Assembly (NCBI GenBank): GCA_020637985.1
Contig: JACKJK010000003.1
Span: 62,001 to 126,000 of the forward strand
Direction: 5' to 3'
Origin: Rhodobiaceae bacterium
Lineage (GTDB): Bacteria; Pseudomonadota; Alphaproteobacteria; Rhizobiales; Tepidamorphaceae
Length of the DNA: 64,000 nt
The translations under genes and the position numbers were made by a program. Shown one piece after another: positions 16,921 through 25,791 of the stretch. The notes beneath the pieces were generated by a model. The model ran no database searches. It was not told the origin of the DNA and saw only the letters and a list, made by a program, of their open reading frames with translations. Numbering within the stretch: the first letter of the stretch is position 1; every line of letters begins with the position of its first letter.

Positions 16921-18360
16921 TCAGGCGTCAGCCCAGCCGCTGACTGCCTTCACTTCCGTGAAGTCCTCCAGTCCCCACACGCCGCCTTCGCGGCCGTTTC
17001 CGGAAGCCTTCATGCCGCCGAAGGGCGCGCCTGCGCCGCGCGGACGCCCGTTCATCTCGATCATCCCGGCGCGCAGCTGGCGCGCCACGCGGTTGCGCTT
17101 CTCGCCGTCCTGGCTCTGCACGTAGTCGGTCAGCCCGTACGGCGTGTCGTTGGCGATCGCGATCGCCTCTTCCTCTGTGTCGAAGGGAATAATCGACAGC
17201 ACCGGTCCGAAGATTTCCTCGCGCGCGATGGTCATCTGGTTGTTGACGTCGGCGAAGACGGTCGGGCGCACGAAATAGCCGCGGTTGAAGCCTTCCGGCC
17301 GCCCCGGCCCGCCGGCGACCAGCCGCGCCCCTTCCGCGATGCCCATGCCGATCAGGTCCTGGATCTTGTCGAACTGCGCCTGGCTGACGACCGGGCCGAC
17401 ATGGCGGCCGTTCTCGCTCGCCAGACCCACCTTGCAGGCCTCCGCAGTCGCCCGCGCGGTCTCCACCGCCTCGTCGTAGATGTCCCGCTGCACCAGCATG
17501 CGCGTCGGCGCGTTGCACGACTGGCCGGTGTTGTTGAAGCAGTGCAGCGTGCCGCGCTTGACGGCCTTCTCGTCGGCATCGGCGAAGATGATGTTCGCCC
17601 CCTTGCCGCCGAGTTCCAGGTGCACGCGCTTCAGCGTGTCTGCTGCGTTCTTGGAGATCGCGATGCCGGCGCGCGTGGAACCGGTGAACGACACCATGTC
17701 GACGTCGGGATGGCCGGAAAGCTGCGTGCCGACGCCGGCGCCATCGCCGTTGACGAGATTGAAGACGCCTGCCGGCACGCCGGCGTCATGCACGATCTCG
17801 GCGAACAGCATGGCGTTCAGCGGCGCGATCTCCGACGGCTTCAGGATCATCGTGCAGCCGGTGAGCAGGGCAGGGATCACCTTCAGCGTCACCTGGTTCA
17901 TCGGCCAGTTCCAAGGTGTGATCAGCGCGCAAACGCCGACCGGCTCGTGGACGATGCGGTTGTCCGGCGCATGATCGCCAAGCGGGCGCACGAAGCGGAA
18001 ATTCTTCGCCGCCTTGATGAAGTTGCCGATGTGCCAGCTTCCCGAAGGCACCTGCTGCTCTTTCGACATGTCGATGGGCGCGCCCATTTCCATGCTGATG
18101 GCCTCGGCCATCTCGTCGGCGCGCGCATTGTAGATCTCCAGGATGCGTTCGACCAGCGCCAGGCGCTGTTCGAAGGGTGTAGCGGCCCAGTCTGCGAAGG
18201 CCGTCTTTGCCGCGGCGACGGCGGCGTCGGTGTCCGCCTTGCCGCCGAGCGAAATCACCGCGCAGGCGTCCTCGCTCGACGGGTCGATCACCTCCAGGTC
18301 CTTCGGCGTGTGCGGCGCGACCCAGCTTCCGTTGATGTAGAATTTGCGCTTCTCGATCAC
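16921..18360 (-). CDS. NAD(P)-dependent aldehyde dehydrogenase
   Basis: The 479-residue aldehyde dehydrogenase superfamily member shows an NAD-binding segment (ITPWNWPMNQ; SFTGSTRAG), general-base Glu in ELGGKGANI (about 255) and nucleophile Cys in FNNTGQSCNAP (about 289). The C-terminal EEIFGPVLS and PFGGMKASGNGREGG motifs are intact. The GTG start at 18360 is chosen because GGGAG lies eight bases upstream and the family N-terminus (FYINGSWV) begins there; the longer frame upstream looks non-coding. Substrate is unknown; relatives oxidise betaine aldehyde, aliphatic and semialdehyde substrates. It is monocistronic and divergent from the YARHG-domain gene. Confidence 0.9.
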   Translation of the reverse strand: MIEKRKFYINGSWVAPHTPKDLEVIDPSSEDACAVISLGGKADTDAAVAAAKTAFADWAATPFEQRLALVERILEIYNARADEMAEAISMEMGAPIDMSKEQQVPSGSWHIGNFIKAAKNFRFVRPLGDHAPDNRIVHEPVGVCALITPWNWPMNQVTLKVIPALLTGCTMILKPSEIAPLNAMLFAEIVHDAGVPAGVFNLVNGDGAGVGTQLSGHPDVDMVSFTGSTRAGIAISKNAADTLKRVHLELGGKGANIIFADADEKAVKRGTLHCFNNTGQSCNAPTRMLVQRDIYDEAVETARATAEACKVGLASENGRHVGPVVSQAQFDKIQDLIGMGIAEGARLVAGGPGRPEGFNRGYFVRPTVFADVNNQMTIAREEIFGPVLSIIPFDTEEEAIAIANDTPYGLTDYVQSQDGEKRNRVARQLRAGMIEMNGRPRGAGAPFGGMKASGNGREGGVWGLEDFTEVKAVSGWADA

Positions 18361-18532
18361 CTTCGTCTCCCGGGTTTGCGTCGCGCTCGTCGAGGCGCGG
18401 ATGAATCCGTCGTGCCTGTCATGACTGTTTGTGCAGGCGTTCGCAAGCCGCACGCTTGATCGCGCGCAAACGCCCTCCTGCATTGCCTGCTATATTGATA
18501 TCAAACGGGGCAGGGAGAAGGAGTGCGTGACG

Positions 18533-19096
18533 ATGAAACCCGGACGCAGTGCAAATCCGATCCGCAAGGCTATTCTTGCCGTTGTCTTGGCTGCGAGCGC
18601 GTTTGGTATAGCTGGCGAGGCGCGTGCCCAGTCCTACAACGCCATGACCTGCGACCAGCTCTGGTACGCGCGCAATTCGATCTATGCCAACAAGGGCTAC
18701 TGCTTCAAGACCCAGCAGGCCATCAACGTTTTCGGCGCACGCTGCTATCCGCCCTACGGCAAGCTTGATTCCTACGAGCAGAGCCAGGTCGACCAGATCC
18801 GCCAGGTCGAGAAGGCGCACGGTTGCGGCACCGGTGGGAGCGGCGGCTATGTTCCACCGCCCCAGCCCCAACCTCAGCCGATGCCCCAGCCCGGCGGTTA
18901 TGCCGGCATGAGTTGCGGTGAACTCTGGTACGCGCGCAATTCGATCTATGCCAACAAGGGCTATTGCTTCAAGACGCAGCGCGCCATCAACGCTTTTGGT
19001 CCGCGCTGCTATCCGCCCTACGGCAAGCTCAATTCCGCCGAGCAGAGCCAGGTGGATGCCATCCGTGGCTGGGAAGCCAGCAAGGGATGCAACTGA
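18533..19096 (+). CDS. Secreted protein with two tandem YARHG-type domains
   Basis: The 187-residue product has a signal peptide (about 1-33, ending EARAQS). Two 61-residue copies of a YARHG-like domain (LWYARNSIYANKGYCFKT ... CYPPYGKL) are joined by a Pro/Gln linker (PPPQPQPQPMPQP). The copies start at 18644 and 18908, 264 bases apart, and match at 47 of 61 residues; a core of about 40 bases is almost identical in DNA, indicating recent internal duplication. Each copy has four conserved cysteines. YARHG domains are extracellular with unknown function. ATG 18533 is preferred; a GTG two codons upstream is equally close to the AAGGAG. No operon partner on this strand. Confidence 0.85.
   Translation: MKPGRSANPIRKAILAVVLAASAFGIAGEARAQSYNAMTCDQLWYARNSIYANKGYCFKTQQAINVFGARCYPPYGKLDSYEQSQVDQIRQVEKAHGCGTGGSGGYVPPPQPQPQPMPQPGGYAGMSCGELWYARNSIYANKGYCFKTQRAINAFGPRCYPPYGKLNSAEQSQVDAIRGWEASKGCN
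18644..19090 (+). repeat. Intragenic direct repeat encoding duplicated YARHG domains
   Basis: Two 183-base units (18644-18826 and 18908-19090) lie in the same frame. The stretch from 18659 and its copy from 18923 are identical for more than 40 bases, including identical codon choices, so the duplication is recent or kept alike by gene conversion. Confidence 0.85.
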
Positions 19097-19197
19097 GCGG
19101 CGGCCAGCAGGTCCGCTGCGGTTGGACGAATTGAGGGAGCGTCATCGGTTCGGCTCGAACCGGGTGGCGATCCCTCTTTCTGCCGTCCTTCGCATCA

Positions 19198-19752
19198 TCA
19201 GCGCTTGTAGGTGATCGACAGGCTGGTGAACTCGCGTCCCGTCATGGGATCGCGCGATCGCAGGTTCCAGTTGATCGTCTTGCCGCCGCTCAGGCTGAGG
19301 TCCATCGCCACCGGGGTCGGGCGCCCTTCCTTCGGGTTGCTCTCCTTCAGCGCCAGCGCCAGGCGGTTGCCGCTTTGGCTGCCGGTCACGGCAAAACGCC
19401 TGTTGTCGGGATTGGCCGTCACGCTGCCGCTCACGCCGCCCGACGCGCGGCGCAGAGATCCGGTGATGTGCGCCGCCCTGTCGATGCCGCGACAGTCGAA
19501 CGAGATCGCCATCGTCTGCGTCGGCCCGTTCCAGCCCAGCTGCATCTTGCAGCGGAAGGCTTCGCCCTTGCTTGTCGCATGGTCCTTGTAGGTGCCGTTT
19601 CCCGACCAGTTGCCGGCGACCGAGGCGAAGTAGTCGTCGGCGGCGCGCGCGCCCGAAGCGCTCATTGCCCCGGCAAGCATGAGCACCGCCGCGAGCCGCC
19701 GGATAGCCTTCGCCGCGACACTGCTCGCAGGAACAGTCCCCTTGGTGGTCAT
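19198..19752 (-). CDS. Secreted protein of unknown function downstream of the MMPL exporter
   Basis: The 184-residue product has a signal peptide (cleavage expected near SGARAAD, about residue 40). The mature domain begins SVAGNWSGNGTYKDHATSKGEAFRC; the two Cys (in FRCKMQ and SFDCRG) could form a disulfide. Alternating strands suggest a small beta-barrel of lipocalin/THAP4-like type; I recognise no named family. Its ATG overlaps the exporter's stop (19749-19752, ATGA), so it is the last gene of the lipid-transport operon. A periplasmic lipid-carrier role is possible from context only. Confidence 0.75.
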   Translation of the reverse strand: MTTKGTVPASSVAAKAIRRLAAVLMLAGAMSASGARAADDYFASVAGNWSGNGTYKDHATSKGEAFRCKMQLGWNGPTQTMAISFDCRGIDRAAHITGSLRRASGGVSGSVTANPDNRRFAVTGSQSGNRLALALKESNPKEGRPTPVAMDLSLSGGKTINWNLRSRDPMTGREFTSLSITYKR

Positions 19753-22037
19753 GTCGTCTTCTCCGAGTTGTCGCTGGCCGGATCGCCGGCTCCCCTGCGC
19801 CGCAGGTTGAGCAGCGCCGGCAGGAACAATAGGTCGGCGGCCAACGCGCTGGCAACGACGAGCATCGAGATCTGCCCAAACAGCCGCACCATCGGCAACT
19901 GGCTCAGCAGCGTCACCGAGATGCCGGTCAGCAGCACGAGGCTCGAAACGATCATCGGCACGCCGACGGCATGCACGGCATCGGTGATGCGGTCGCGCAC
20001 GGAAGCGCCGGCGCCGCGATCGCGGTAGCGGTTGAGGAAATGGATGGTGTCGTCGACGGCGATGCCGAAGCCGACCGTGAATGCGATGATGACCGAGAAC
20101 TGGATGCCGGTCTCGCTGAGGTAGATCGGCGCGCTGGCAATCGCGATCGGCGCGATGTTGGGCGGCAGGCTGACAAGCCCAAGGCGCAGCGAGCCGAGCC
20201 AGGCTGCGATCAGCGTGAAGATCACGCAGATCGCCCCGACCAGGCTGCGCTTGAGCGCCGAGATCATCTCGGTTCCGCCATTCGCGGCGACGAGCGACAG
20301 GCCGGTCAGCTCGAAATCGGCCTCCGGGTGCGCCGCGCGCAGGCGCGCGACGATGGCGTTCCACGCCCCCTGCCGTTCGACCAGGTGCTGGCTGTCGACA
20401 TCGTCGAGGAAGGCGGTGACGGCGATCGCCAGCGCGCCCGGGTTGACGAGCCGCGAGGTGAAGTCGACCGCGCCCTCGTCGATCAGCCGCAGCAGGTGCG
20501 CGCGCTGGCCTGCGTCTTGGCCGCTCATCTGGTCGACGACGCGGCCAAGCGACGTCACCGCCCTGATGTCCGGGTCGGCGGCAAACGCCTTCTGGGCCTC
20601 GCTGGAGACGGCTGCCGCCTTGGCGATGTCCCAGTTCGCGGCGTCCGGCCAGGTGACCACAAGCACCAGCGAGGCGGTGCCGGCAAGCTTGGCGTTGATC
20701 GTGTTCATCGCAGAAAGGGTGGGGCTGCCCGCCGGCAGGTTCTCGCTGTTGCGGAAACCCGGCTTGGCGAGGAAGAACAGGCCCGTACAGGCGGCCGTGA
20801 GGACCGTTCCGGCGACGACGATGGCCACGCTGTGGGCGAGCGCGATCGCCGCCATCCGCTCGGCGATGCGCGGTAGGGCGGCATCGAGAACCGGCGCGGC
20901 CGCTACCTCGCGCCCGGCGAGCAACAAACGCGCCAGCGCCGGCACCGCCAGGATCGTTGCGACGAATGCAAGGCACGCCCCTGCCGCCACAGCGTATCCG
21001 AAGTCGATAACGAAATCGTAGCCCGAGAAGGTCAGCGACATGAGGCCGACCGCCGTCGTCGCGGACGACAGCAGGCACGCCGGCCCGACCCGTCTCACCG
21101 CGTCGGCGATCGCGGTCTCGATCCCGTACCCCTCGCCGGTGCGCTGGCGGATTCGGCACAGGAAATGGATGGTGCCCGACAGCGCGATGACCAGCACCAG
21201 CGTCGGCGCCATGTTCGACATCACGGTGAGTTGCCGGCCAGCCAGCGCCATCGCGCCGAGCAACCAGGCGATTGCCATGATCGCCGGCGTGGCCGCGATG
21301 GCGACGTAGCGCAGGTCGCGGAACAGGACGAAGGCGATCGCCAGTGCAAGGCCGAGACCGCCAGCCATGAAGACCAGTTGGTCGTTGACCAGCGCGCCGA
21401 GGATTTCCACCCGCGTCGCCTGCAGCCCGGCGAGCTGGAAATCGATGCCGCTGCCCGCCAGCACGCGGCCCACCACCTCCGAGATGGCCGCATGGAAGGC
21501 AATGGCCTGGTCGATGTCGGACGGCATGCCCGTCTCCGCGATGATGAACTCGACGGCCGTGCGGTCCGGCGCGACCAGCAGCTTGCCGCCGAACGGATGC
21601 TGCATCAGCTCCTCGATCGCGGCGTCCAGGTCCGGCCCGTCCACGAGGTCGAGCGGCAGCAGTGGCGGCGGCACCTCGTCGCCGCGCATGCGTCCGCGCG
21701 CCGAGAACGGCGACAGCACGTGGCTGACCCCGTCGACGAAGTTGAGTTCCAGGTGCAGCTCGCGCAGCCGCTGAAGCGCGTCCGCGTTCAGCAGGTCCTT
21801 GCCGGTCAGCACGAGGTAGGTGTCGGTCTCGCTGGCGGGGAACAGCGCGCTGGCGCGTTCGTAGGTGGCGAAATCGGCGGATTGCGAACGGTAGATCTCG
21901 CGAATGTCGGAATTCGTTTCGATGCCTGGAATTGCTGCGGCCATCGCCAGCGTCGCCGCGACGAGCACGCCAAGGCACGTCCTGGGCCATGCAAGCGCGG
22001 CCAGTCCAAGCCGGTTCACCGCACGGGCTATGCTCAT
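19749..22037 (-). CDS. MMPL/RND-family lipid exporter
   Basis: The 762-residue protein has twelve predicted membrane helices in two repeats: TM1 near residues 15-35, a periplasmic loop to about 235, TM2-6 to about 400, TM7 near 425, a second loop, and TM8-12 to about 745. The GIAVDDTIHFLNRYR motif in the second half and LSGTIHFLCRIRQ in the first mark the proton-relay helices TM10 and TM4. Such exporters move hydrophobic compounds (hopanoids, acylated lipids, mycobacterial glycolipids) through the periplasm. It overlaps the acyltransferase gene upstream (ATGA, 22034-22037) and the secreted-protein gene downstream. An exported acylated or sulfated lipid is the simplest reading. Confidence 0.88.
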   Translation of the reverse strand: MSIARAVNRLGLAALAWPRTCLGVLVAATLAMAAAIPGIETNSDIREIYRSQSADFATYERASALFPASETDTYLVLTGKDLLNADALQRLRELHLELNFVDGVSHVLSPFSARGRMRGDEVPPPLLPLDLVDGPDLDAAIEELMQHPFGGKLLVAPDRTAVEFIIAETGMPSDIDQAIAFHAAISEVVGRVLAGSGIDFQLAGLQATRVEILGALVNDQLVFMAGGLGLALAIAFVLFRDLRYVAIAATPAIMAIAWLLGAMALAGRQLTVMSNMAPTLVLVIALSGTIHFLCRIRQRTGEGYGIETAIADAVRRVGPACLLSSATTAVGLMSLTFSGYDFVIDFGYAVAAGACLAFVATILAVPALARLLLAGREVAAAPVLDAALPRIAERMAAIALAHSVAIVVAGTVLTAACTGLFFLAKPGFRNSENLPAGSPTLSAMNTINAKLAGTASLVLVVTWPDAANWDIAKAAAVSSEAQKAFAADPDIRAVTSLGRVVDQMSGQDAGQRAHLLRLIDEGAVDFTSRLVNPGALAIAVTAFLDDVDSQHLVERQGAWNAIVARLRAAHPEADFELTGLSLVAANGGTEMISALKRSLVGAICVIFTLIAAWLGSLRLGLVSLPPNIAPIAIASAPIYLSETGIQFSVIIAFTVGFGIAVDDTIHFLNRYRDRGAGASVRDRITDAVHAVGVPMIVSSLVLLTGISVTLLSQLPMVRLFGQISMLVVASALAADLLFLPALLNLRRRGAGDPASDNSEKTT

Positions 22038-23260
22038 GCAGGTTTCTCCGCCTGCGCCAATCCGCGCGCGATCGCATCGTCCAGCGGTCCCAGGCGCTCG
22101 GCGGTCTCGCTTTCGAGCGTCACCGAGAAGCGGATCGTTGCTGGCAGGACCTGGATCACCACCGTGATGCCCGATGGCAGCAGCGAGAAGGCAGTCGCAG
22201 TCGCAAGCTTCGTGTCCTGTGGCAACAGCGAGGCGGCGCGCAGCGGGTAGAAACTCAGCACGGTGCGCGCGGCAAAGAACCTGTCCATGAGCCCATGTTG
22301 CAGGCGCAGCGGCAGGTGCTGGAAGATGGACCGGCTGATGCCGATCGCGGCCTGCATGGACACGACCTTGATGTCGCGCTTCGCCCGCACCGCCGCGATC
22401 CGCGTCTCCAATTCGCGCGCCAGCTGGACGATTTCGCCGCCGCCGCCGACGTGGAAACCGGCAAAGGCAAGCCGCAGCGAGGGCTCGAAGCCGAGCCGCA
22501 CCGCGCCGGCGCGGAAGGCCATTTCCAGCGTGCGCGGCGCGCCGCTGGCAAACAGCGGCGCCAGCGCCAGCGCGTAGCACAATGCCTCGCTGCTGACCCC
22601 GAGCAGGCGCGCGGCAGCGCCCACCCGATCGCGATCCGCATCGGCGACGATGCCGACGAAATGCCCTGCACCCGGACGTGAAACCGCCGCCCGTAGCACG
22701 TCGGTGCCTGCGGTGATGGCGCCGTCCATCCATGCGCGCAAGCGCGCCGGCAAGGGCAGGGTGACTGCCTGCTCGCTTGTGGTCTCGCCGCCGCCGGACG
22801 CAGCCGGCCCAGCCTCCAGATCGACCTTCGGCAGCGACAGCCCGTCGATCAGCGCATGGGTCGCCACCATGATCGCGACGCTGCGGCAGGCCGGGGCCGA
22901 CAGCCTGTCCGCGAGGCCTTCGCTGCCCGAGCCGACGCAATAGAGCCCGGCCAGCGGCGTGCTGCGCTCCTGACGGTCCGCGAACCAGCGCGCGCAATCG
23001 CTCAACGCCTGTTCCAGGCCGACCGGCTCGCTGCTGTTCACGAGCATGATGTTGTCCGCCATGGCCGCGCCGTCCAGCGCCATACCGGTGCGCGCGCAAA
23101 ACGGGCGCACGACCAGACCGTCGAACCGCCGGGCGATCGCCCGCGCGCCGTCCTCGTCCATGACATCTTCAAGGCAGAGCAGCACACAGGCATGGTACCG
23201 CGATGTCAGGAAGAACCATTCGAGGTTCGACAGACCGCTCGGGAGAACCTTCGAGGCCAT
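22034..23260 (-). CDS. Condensation-fold (WS/DGAT- or Pap-like) acyltransferase
   Basis: The 408-residue protein has the chloramphenicol-acetyltransferase/condensation fold. The catalytic motif HxxxDG is visible in VATHALIDGLSLP at about residue 135, with the first His of the usual HH pair replaced by Thr. The N-terminus LSNLEWFFLTSRYH resembles wax-ester-synthase-like proteins. Such enzymes esterify an alcohol or sugar hydroxyl with an acyl-CoA or acyl carrier protein. It overlaps the MMPL exporter by four bases and lies 18 bases after the reductase stop. By analogy with mycobacterial Pap-MmpL pairs it may acylate the lipid that the exporter moves; that is inference. Confidence 0.72.
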   Translation of the reverse strand: MASKVLPSGLSNLEWFFLTSRYHACVLLCLEDVMDEDGARAIARRFDGLVVRPFCARTGMALDGAAMADNIMLVNSSEPVGLEQALSDCARWFADRQERSTPLAGLYCVGSGSEGLADRLSAPACRSVAIMVATHALIDGLSLPKVDLEAGPAASGGGETTSEQAVTLPLPARLRAWMDGAITAGTDVLRAAVSRPGAGHFVGIVADADRDRVGAAARLLGVSSEALCYALALAPLFASGAPRTLEMAFRAGAVRLGFEPSLRLAFAGFHVGGGGEIVQLARELETRIAAVRAKRDIKVVSMQAAIGISRSIFQHLPLRLQHGLMDRFFAARTVLSFYPLRAASLLPQDTKLATATAFSLLPSGITVVIQVLPATIRFSVTLESETAERLGPLDDAIARGLAQAEKPA

Positions 23261-23278
23261 GCGCGAAGCCTCAGGCCT

Positions 23279-24424
23279 TCACAGGTAGTCCATCGCGCAC
23301 GCGTAGTGCAGGATCCTGCGGATGTACTCTGCATCGGTATCGGGCATGGCGATGCCGCTGCCGCGCAAGGCCTCTCGCGTGTTCGTGGTGTCGAAATCCA
23401 GGTCGCGGTGGAAGTAGTTCAGGAACACGAAGGCGCTCTGCAAGACGCTGCGCGCCGCCGGCGAAAACCGCTCGACCGGTATCAGCGACAGCCCGCGCGC
23501 CCATTCCATCTCTTCGGCGCCCACGCGCAGCAGCGTTGCGAAATCGGGCGCGTTGTCGGAGACAAGGTGAAAAATGCCTCCGGTCGAATCCGTCCGCCGC
23601 GAAATCTCAAGGGCGGCATTGCACACGAAGTCGAGCGGGACGATCTGGATCCTGTCGCTTTCCTCGCCGGGCAACCGGCGGATGCCGCTGCGCTTGATCT
23701 TGCGCACGATGTGGTAGAACAGGCCGAAGGAACGCGTATAGCCGTCGTCGGAATTGCCGACCACGATGCTCGGACGGAAGACCGTCGCGGGCAGGCCGCC
23801 GGCGATCGCCGCGTGCACGTTGCCTTCCGCGATGTGCTTGGATTCTTCATAGGCGTTCGCCCACGCAGGCTGTGGGCAGGGATAGGCCTCCATCGCGTGA
23901 TGGTCCTGCGCGCTTCCGGCGATGAAAGCCGTGCTGAAATGGTTGAACCGCTCAAGCCTGCCGTTGGAGTGCAGGTCCTGCGCCAGGGTCAGCATGGCCT
24001 GCGTGCCATCGACATTGGCCGCCATCAGGCTTTCGCGCGTGCCGGTAAGGTCGGTCGAGGCGGCGAGGTGGAAGATCTCGGTGACGCGCGTGCGCAGCAT
24101 GTTGCGCAGGCTCGTGTCACCGTGCCACGGCGCCCTGCGGATGTCGCCCGGGATCGAACCGATCCGGCCGCGCGCCTCGCCTGGAATCTGCTCGAAATCG
24201 ATTGCGGCATGCAGGCGCATCTCGGCGCTTTCGCGCCCGCTCTCGCGTACCAGCGCCAGGACATCCATGTCGCTGTCGGCGAGGATGCGCTCGATCAGCG
24301 CTCCGCCGAGCGAACCCGTCGCGCCGGTAACGAGGACACAGCCTCGGCCCGCGCTATGCGCCTTGCCGGACTTCGTGCCCGTCTGCGACCTGTTGCCGGT
24401 TTTCCACTGGACGGCTGCGTCCAT
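23279..24424 (-). CDS. Extended SDR / thioester reductase-like NAD(P) oxidoreductase
   Basis: The protein has 381 residues from ATG 24424, or nine more from a GTG at 24451. The Rossmann motif TGATGSLGG lies near residue 35, the active-site pair Tyr and Lys in NAYEESKHIAE near 170, and HLAAST follows the family pattern. The layout resembles Male-sterility/thioester reductase (NAD_binding_4) enzymes, which reduce fatty acyl-CoA or acyl-carrier thioesters to aldehydes or alcohols. It is the first gene of the reductase-acyltransferase-exporter-secreted protein operon and divergent from the sulfotransferase. Fatty-alcohol supply for the adjacent acyltransferase is a reasonable hypothesis. Confidence 0.78.
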   Translation of the reverse strand: MDAAVQWKTGNRSQTGTKSGKAHSAGRGCVLVTGATGSLGGALIERILADSDMDVLALVRESGRESAEMRLHAAIDFEQIPGEARGRIGSIPGDIRRAPWHGDTSLRNMLRTRVTEIFHLAASTDLTGTRESLMAANVDGTQAMLTLAQDLHSNGRLERFNHFSTAFIAGSAQDHHAMEAYPCPQPAWANAYEESKHIAEGNVHAAIAGGLPATVFRPSIVVGNSDDGYTRSFGLFYHIVRKIKRSGIRRLPGEESDRIQIVPLDFVCNAALEISRRTDSTGGIFHLVSDNAPDFATLLRVGAEEMEWARGLSLIPVERFSPAARSVLQSAFVFLNYFHRDLDFDTTNTREALRGSGIAMPDTDAEYIRRILHYACAMDYL

Positions 24425-24615
24425 ACGTGCCCCCGCGCTCTTCCACGGCACGCGTGCCTGCGCATGCCAACTTGTCTTGCCTCCCCTGCTACCACGTTAT
24501 ACGGCATGGGAGCCTTGATACATATCGGGAAGCGCCGAGGGTTAACGGGTTCGCCAGCGCGCGTCTACACTCAACCTGCCTGTCGCCGGGTTGAGCGGCG
24601 CGCCAGGCCACGAGG

Positions 24616-25764
24616 ATGGACATGAGCCCGCAACGCGTCCCGCGCCCTTCCGACTACGGCTACAGCGCGTTTCATCCGCGCGTCTGGCACGGCATGACGC
24701 TTGCGGCGTGGCGGCGCATCGCGGCGGGCAATGTCTCCCGCATCGCGCCGGCGAAATGGCCGCTGGTCGCCTCGATCTGCCTCGCGGCACTCGCAAATTC
24801 TGGTGTCGCCGCAGCCGGCTCCGTGGTCAGCGGCAAACTCGCAGGCGGGCAGGAACCGGCTGCCGACCCGCTGTTCATCCTCGGCTACTGGCGCTCGGGC
24901 ACCACCTGGCTGCACGAACTGATGAACGCCGACCCGCGCCATTGCAGCACCACCGGCATCCAGTGCTTCCTGCCGGACAGTTTCGCCCTGCACGGCGTGC
25001 TCGGCCCCGTCCTCGACGCGATCCTGCCGGAGACACGGCCGCAGGGCGACATGCCGTTTTCCATGTCGACACCGCAGGAGGACGAGTTCGCGATCCTCAA
25101 TCTCGGGCTGGAAACGCCGTACCGCTTCATGGCCTTTCCCTCGCGCGGGTTCGGCCCGCAGGTCGCCGCCGAATTTTGGCCGGACGGCGAAGCCCGCCGC
25201 CGCGCGTGGCTGGAGGCGTGGCTCGGGTTCCTCGCCGCGGTGCAGGCGCGCAACCCGCAGCGACGGCTGGTACTGAAGTCGCCGGCGCACACCGCGCGCC
25301 TCGACATGATCCTCGACGCCTTTCCGAACGCCCGCTTCGTGCACATCGGCCGCGAACCGCATGCGCTGTTCGCCTCCAACATCAAGCTGCTGACCGCGAT
25401 GCTGACGACGCAGACGCTGGAAGCAGGCATTCCGCCCGCCGAAGACCTGGCCGACTTCGTCTTCGCCATGCACGCGCGCGTCTATGGTGCCTGGTTCTCG
25501 CAAGCCACGCGCATCCCCAAAGGCAACCTGCACGTGCTGCGCTTCGAGGAGCTGGCAAGAGAGCCGGAGCAGGCGGTGCGCGACATCTGCCGCGCCCTCG
25601 ACTTCGGCGATTGCGATGCGTTCATCGAACCGCTGCGCGACCTGATCGCCACGCGGCAGGGCCACAAGGTGCAGCAATACCCCGGCCTCGATCCCGCCGT
25701 GAGCGCACGCATCGACGAAGAGTGGGCGGACTACGCCCGCTACTTCGGCTACCGCGTTGGATGA
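24616..25764 (+). CDS. PAPS-dependent sulfotransferase family protein
   Basis: The 382-residue protein carries the 5'-phosphosulfate-binding loop LFILGYWRSGTTWLHELM (about 86-103, P-loop-like SGTTW). A 3'-phosphate-binding segment RFVHIGREPHALFASNIK follows near 240. These are the two PAPS contacts of Sulfotransfer_3-type enzymes. It lacks a signal peptide, so it acts on a cytoplasmic or membrane-face acceptor. It is divergent from the reductase/acyltransferase/MMPL operon and 27 bases upstream of a glycosyltransferase, so a sulfated glycolipid or polysaccharide is a plausible product. Some family members act as dehydratases or hydrolases, so activity is not certain. Confidence 0.82.
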   Translation: MDMSPQRVPRPSDYGYSAFHPRVWHGMTLAAWRRIAAGNVSRIAPAKWPLVASICLAALANSGVAAAGSVVSGKLAGGQEPAADPLFILGYWRSGTTWLHELMNADPRHCSTTGIQCFLPDSFALHGVLGPVLDAILPETRPQGDMPFSMSTPQEDEFAILNLGLETPYRFMAFPSRGFGPQVAAEFWPDGEARRRAWLEAWLGFLAAVQARNPQRRLVLKSPAHTARLDMILDAFPNARFVHIGREPHALFASNIKLLTAMLTTQTLEAGIPPAEDLADFVFAMHARVYGAWFSQATRIPKGNLHVLRFEELAREPEQAVRDICRALDFGDCDAFIEPLRDLIATRQGHKVQQYPGLDPAVSARIDEEWADYARYFGYRVG

Positions 25765-25791
25765 TACGGGCAAACCGGGAAAGGATCGGCT

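Noticed and set aside
19749..23099. Reading the MMPL exporter as an 1116-residue protein starting inside the acyltransferase gene
   Set aside because: The exporter's first helix starts at ATG 22037, which overlaps the acyltransferase stop as ATGA; the extra N-terminus is out-of-frame acyltransferase sequence.
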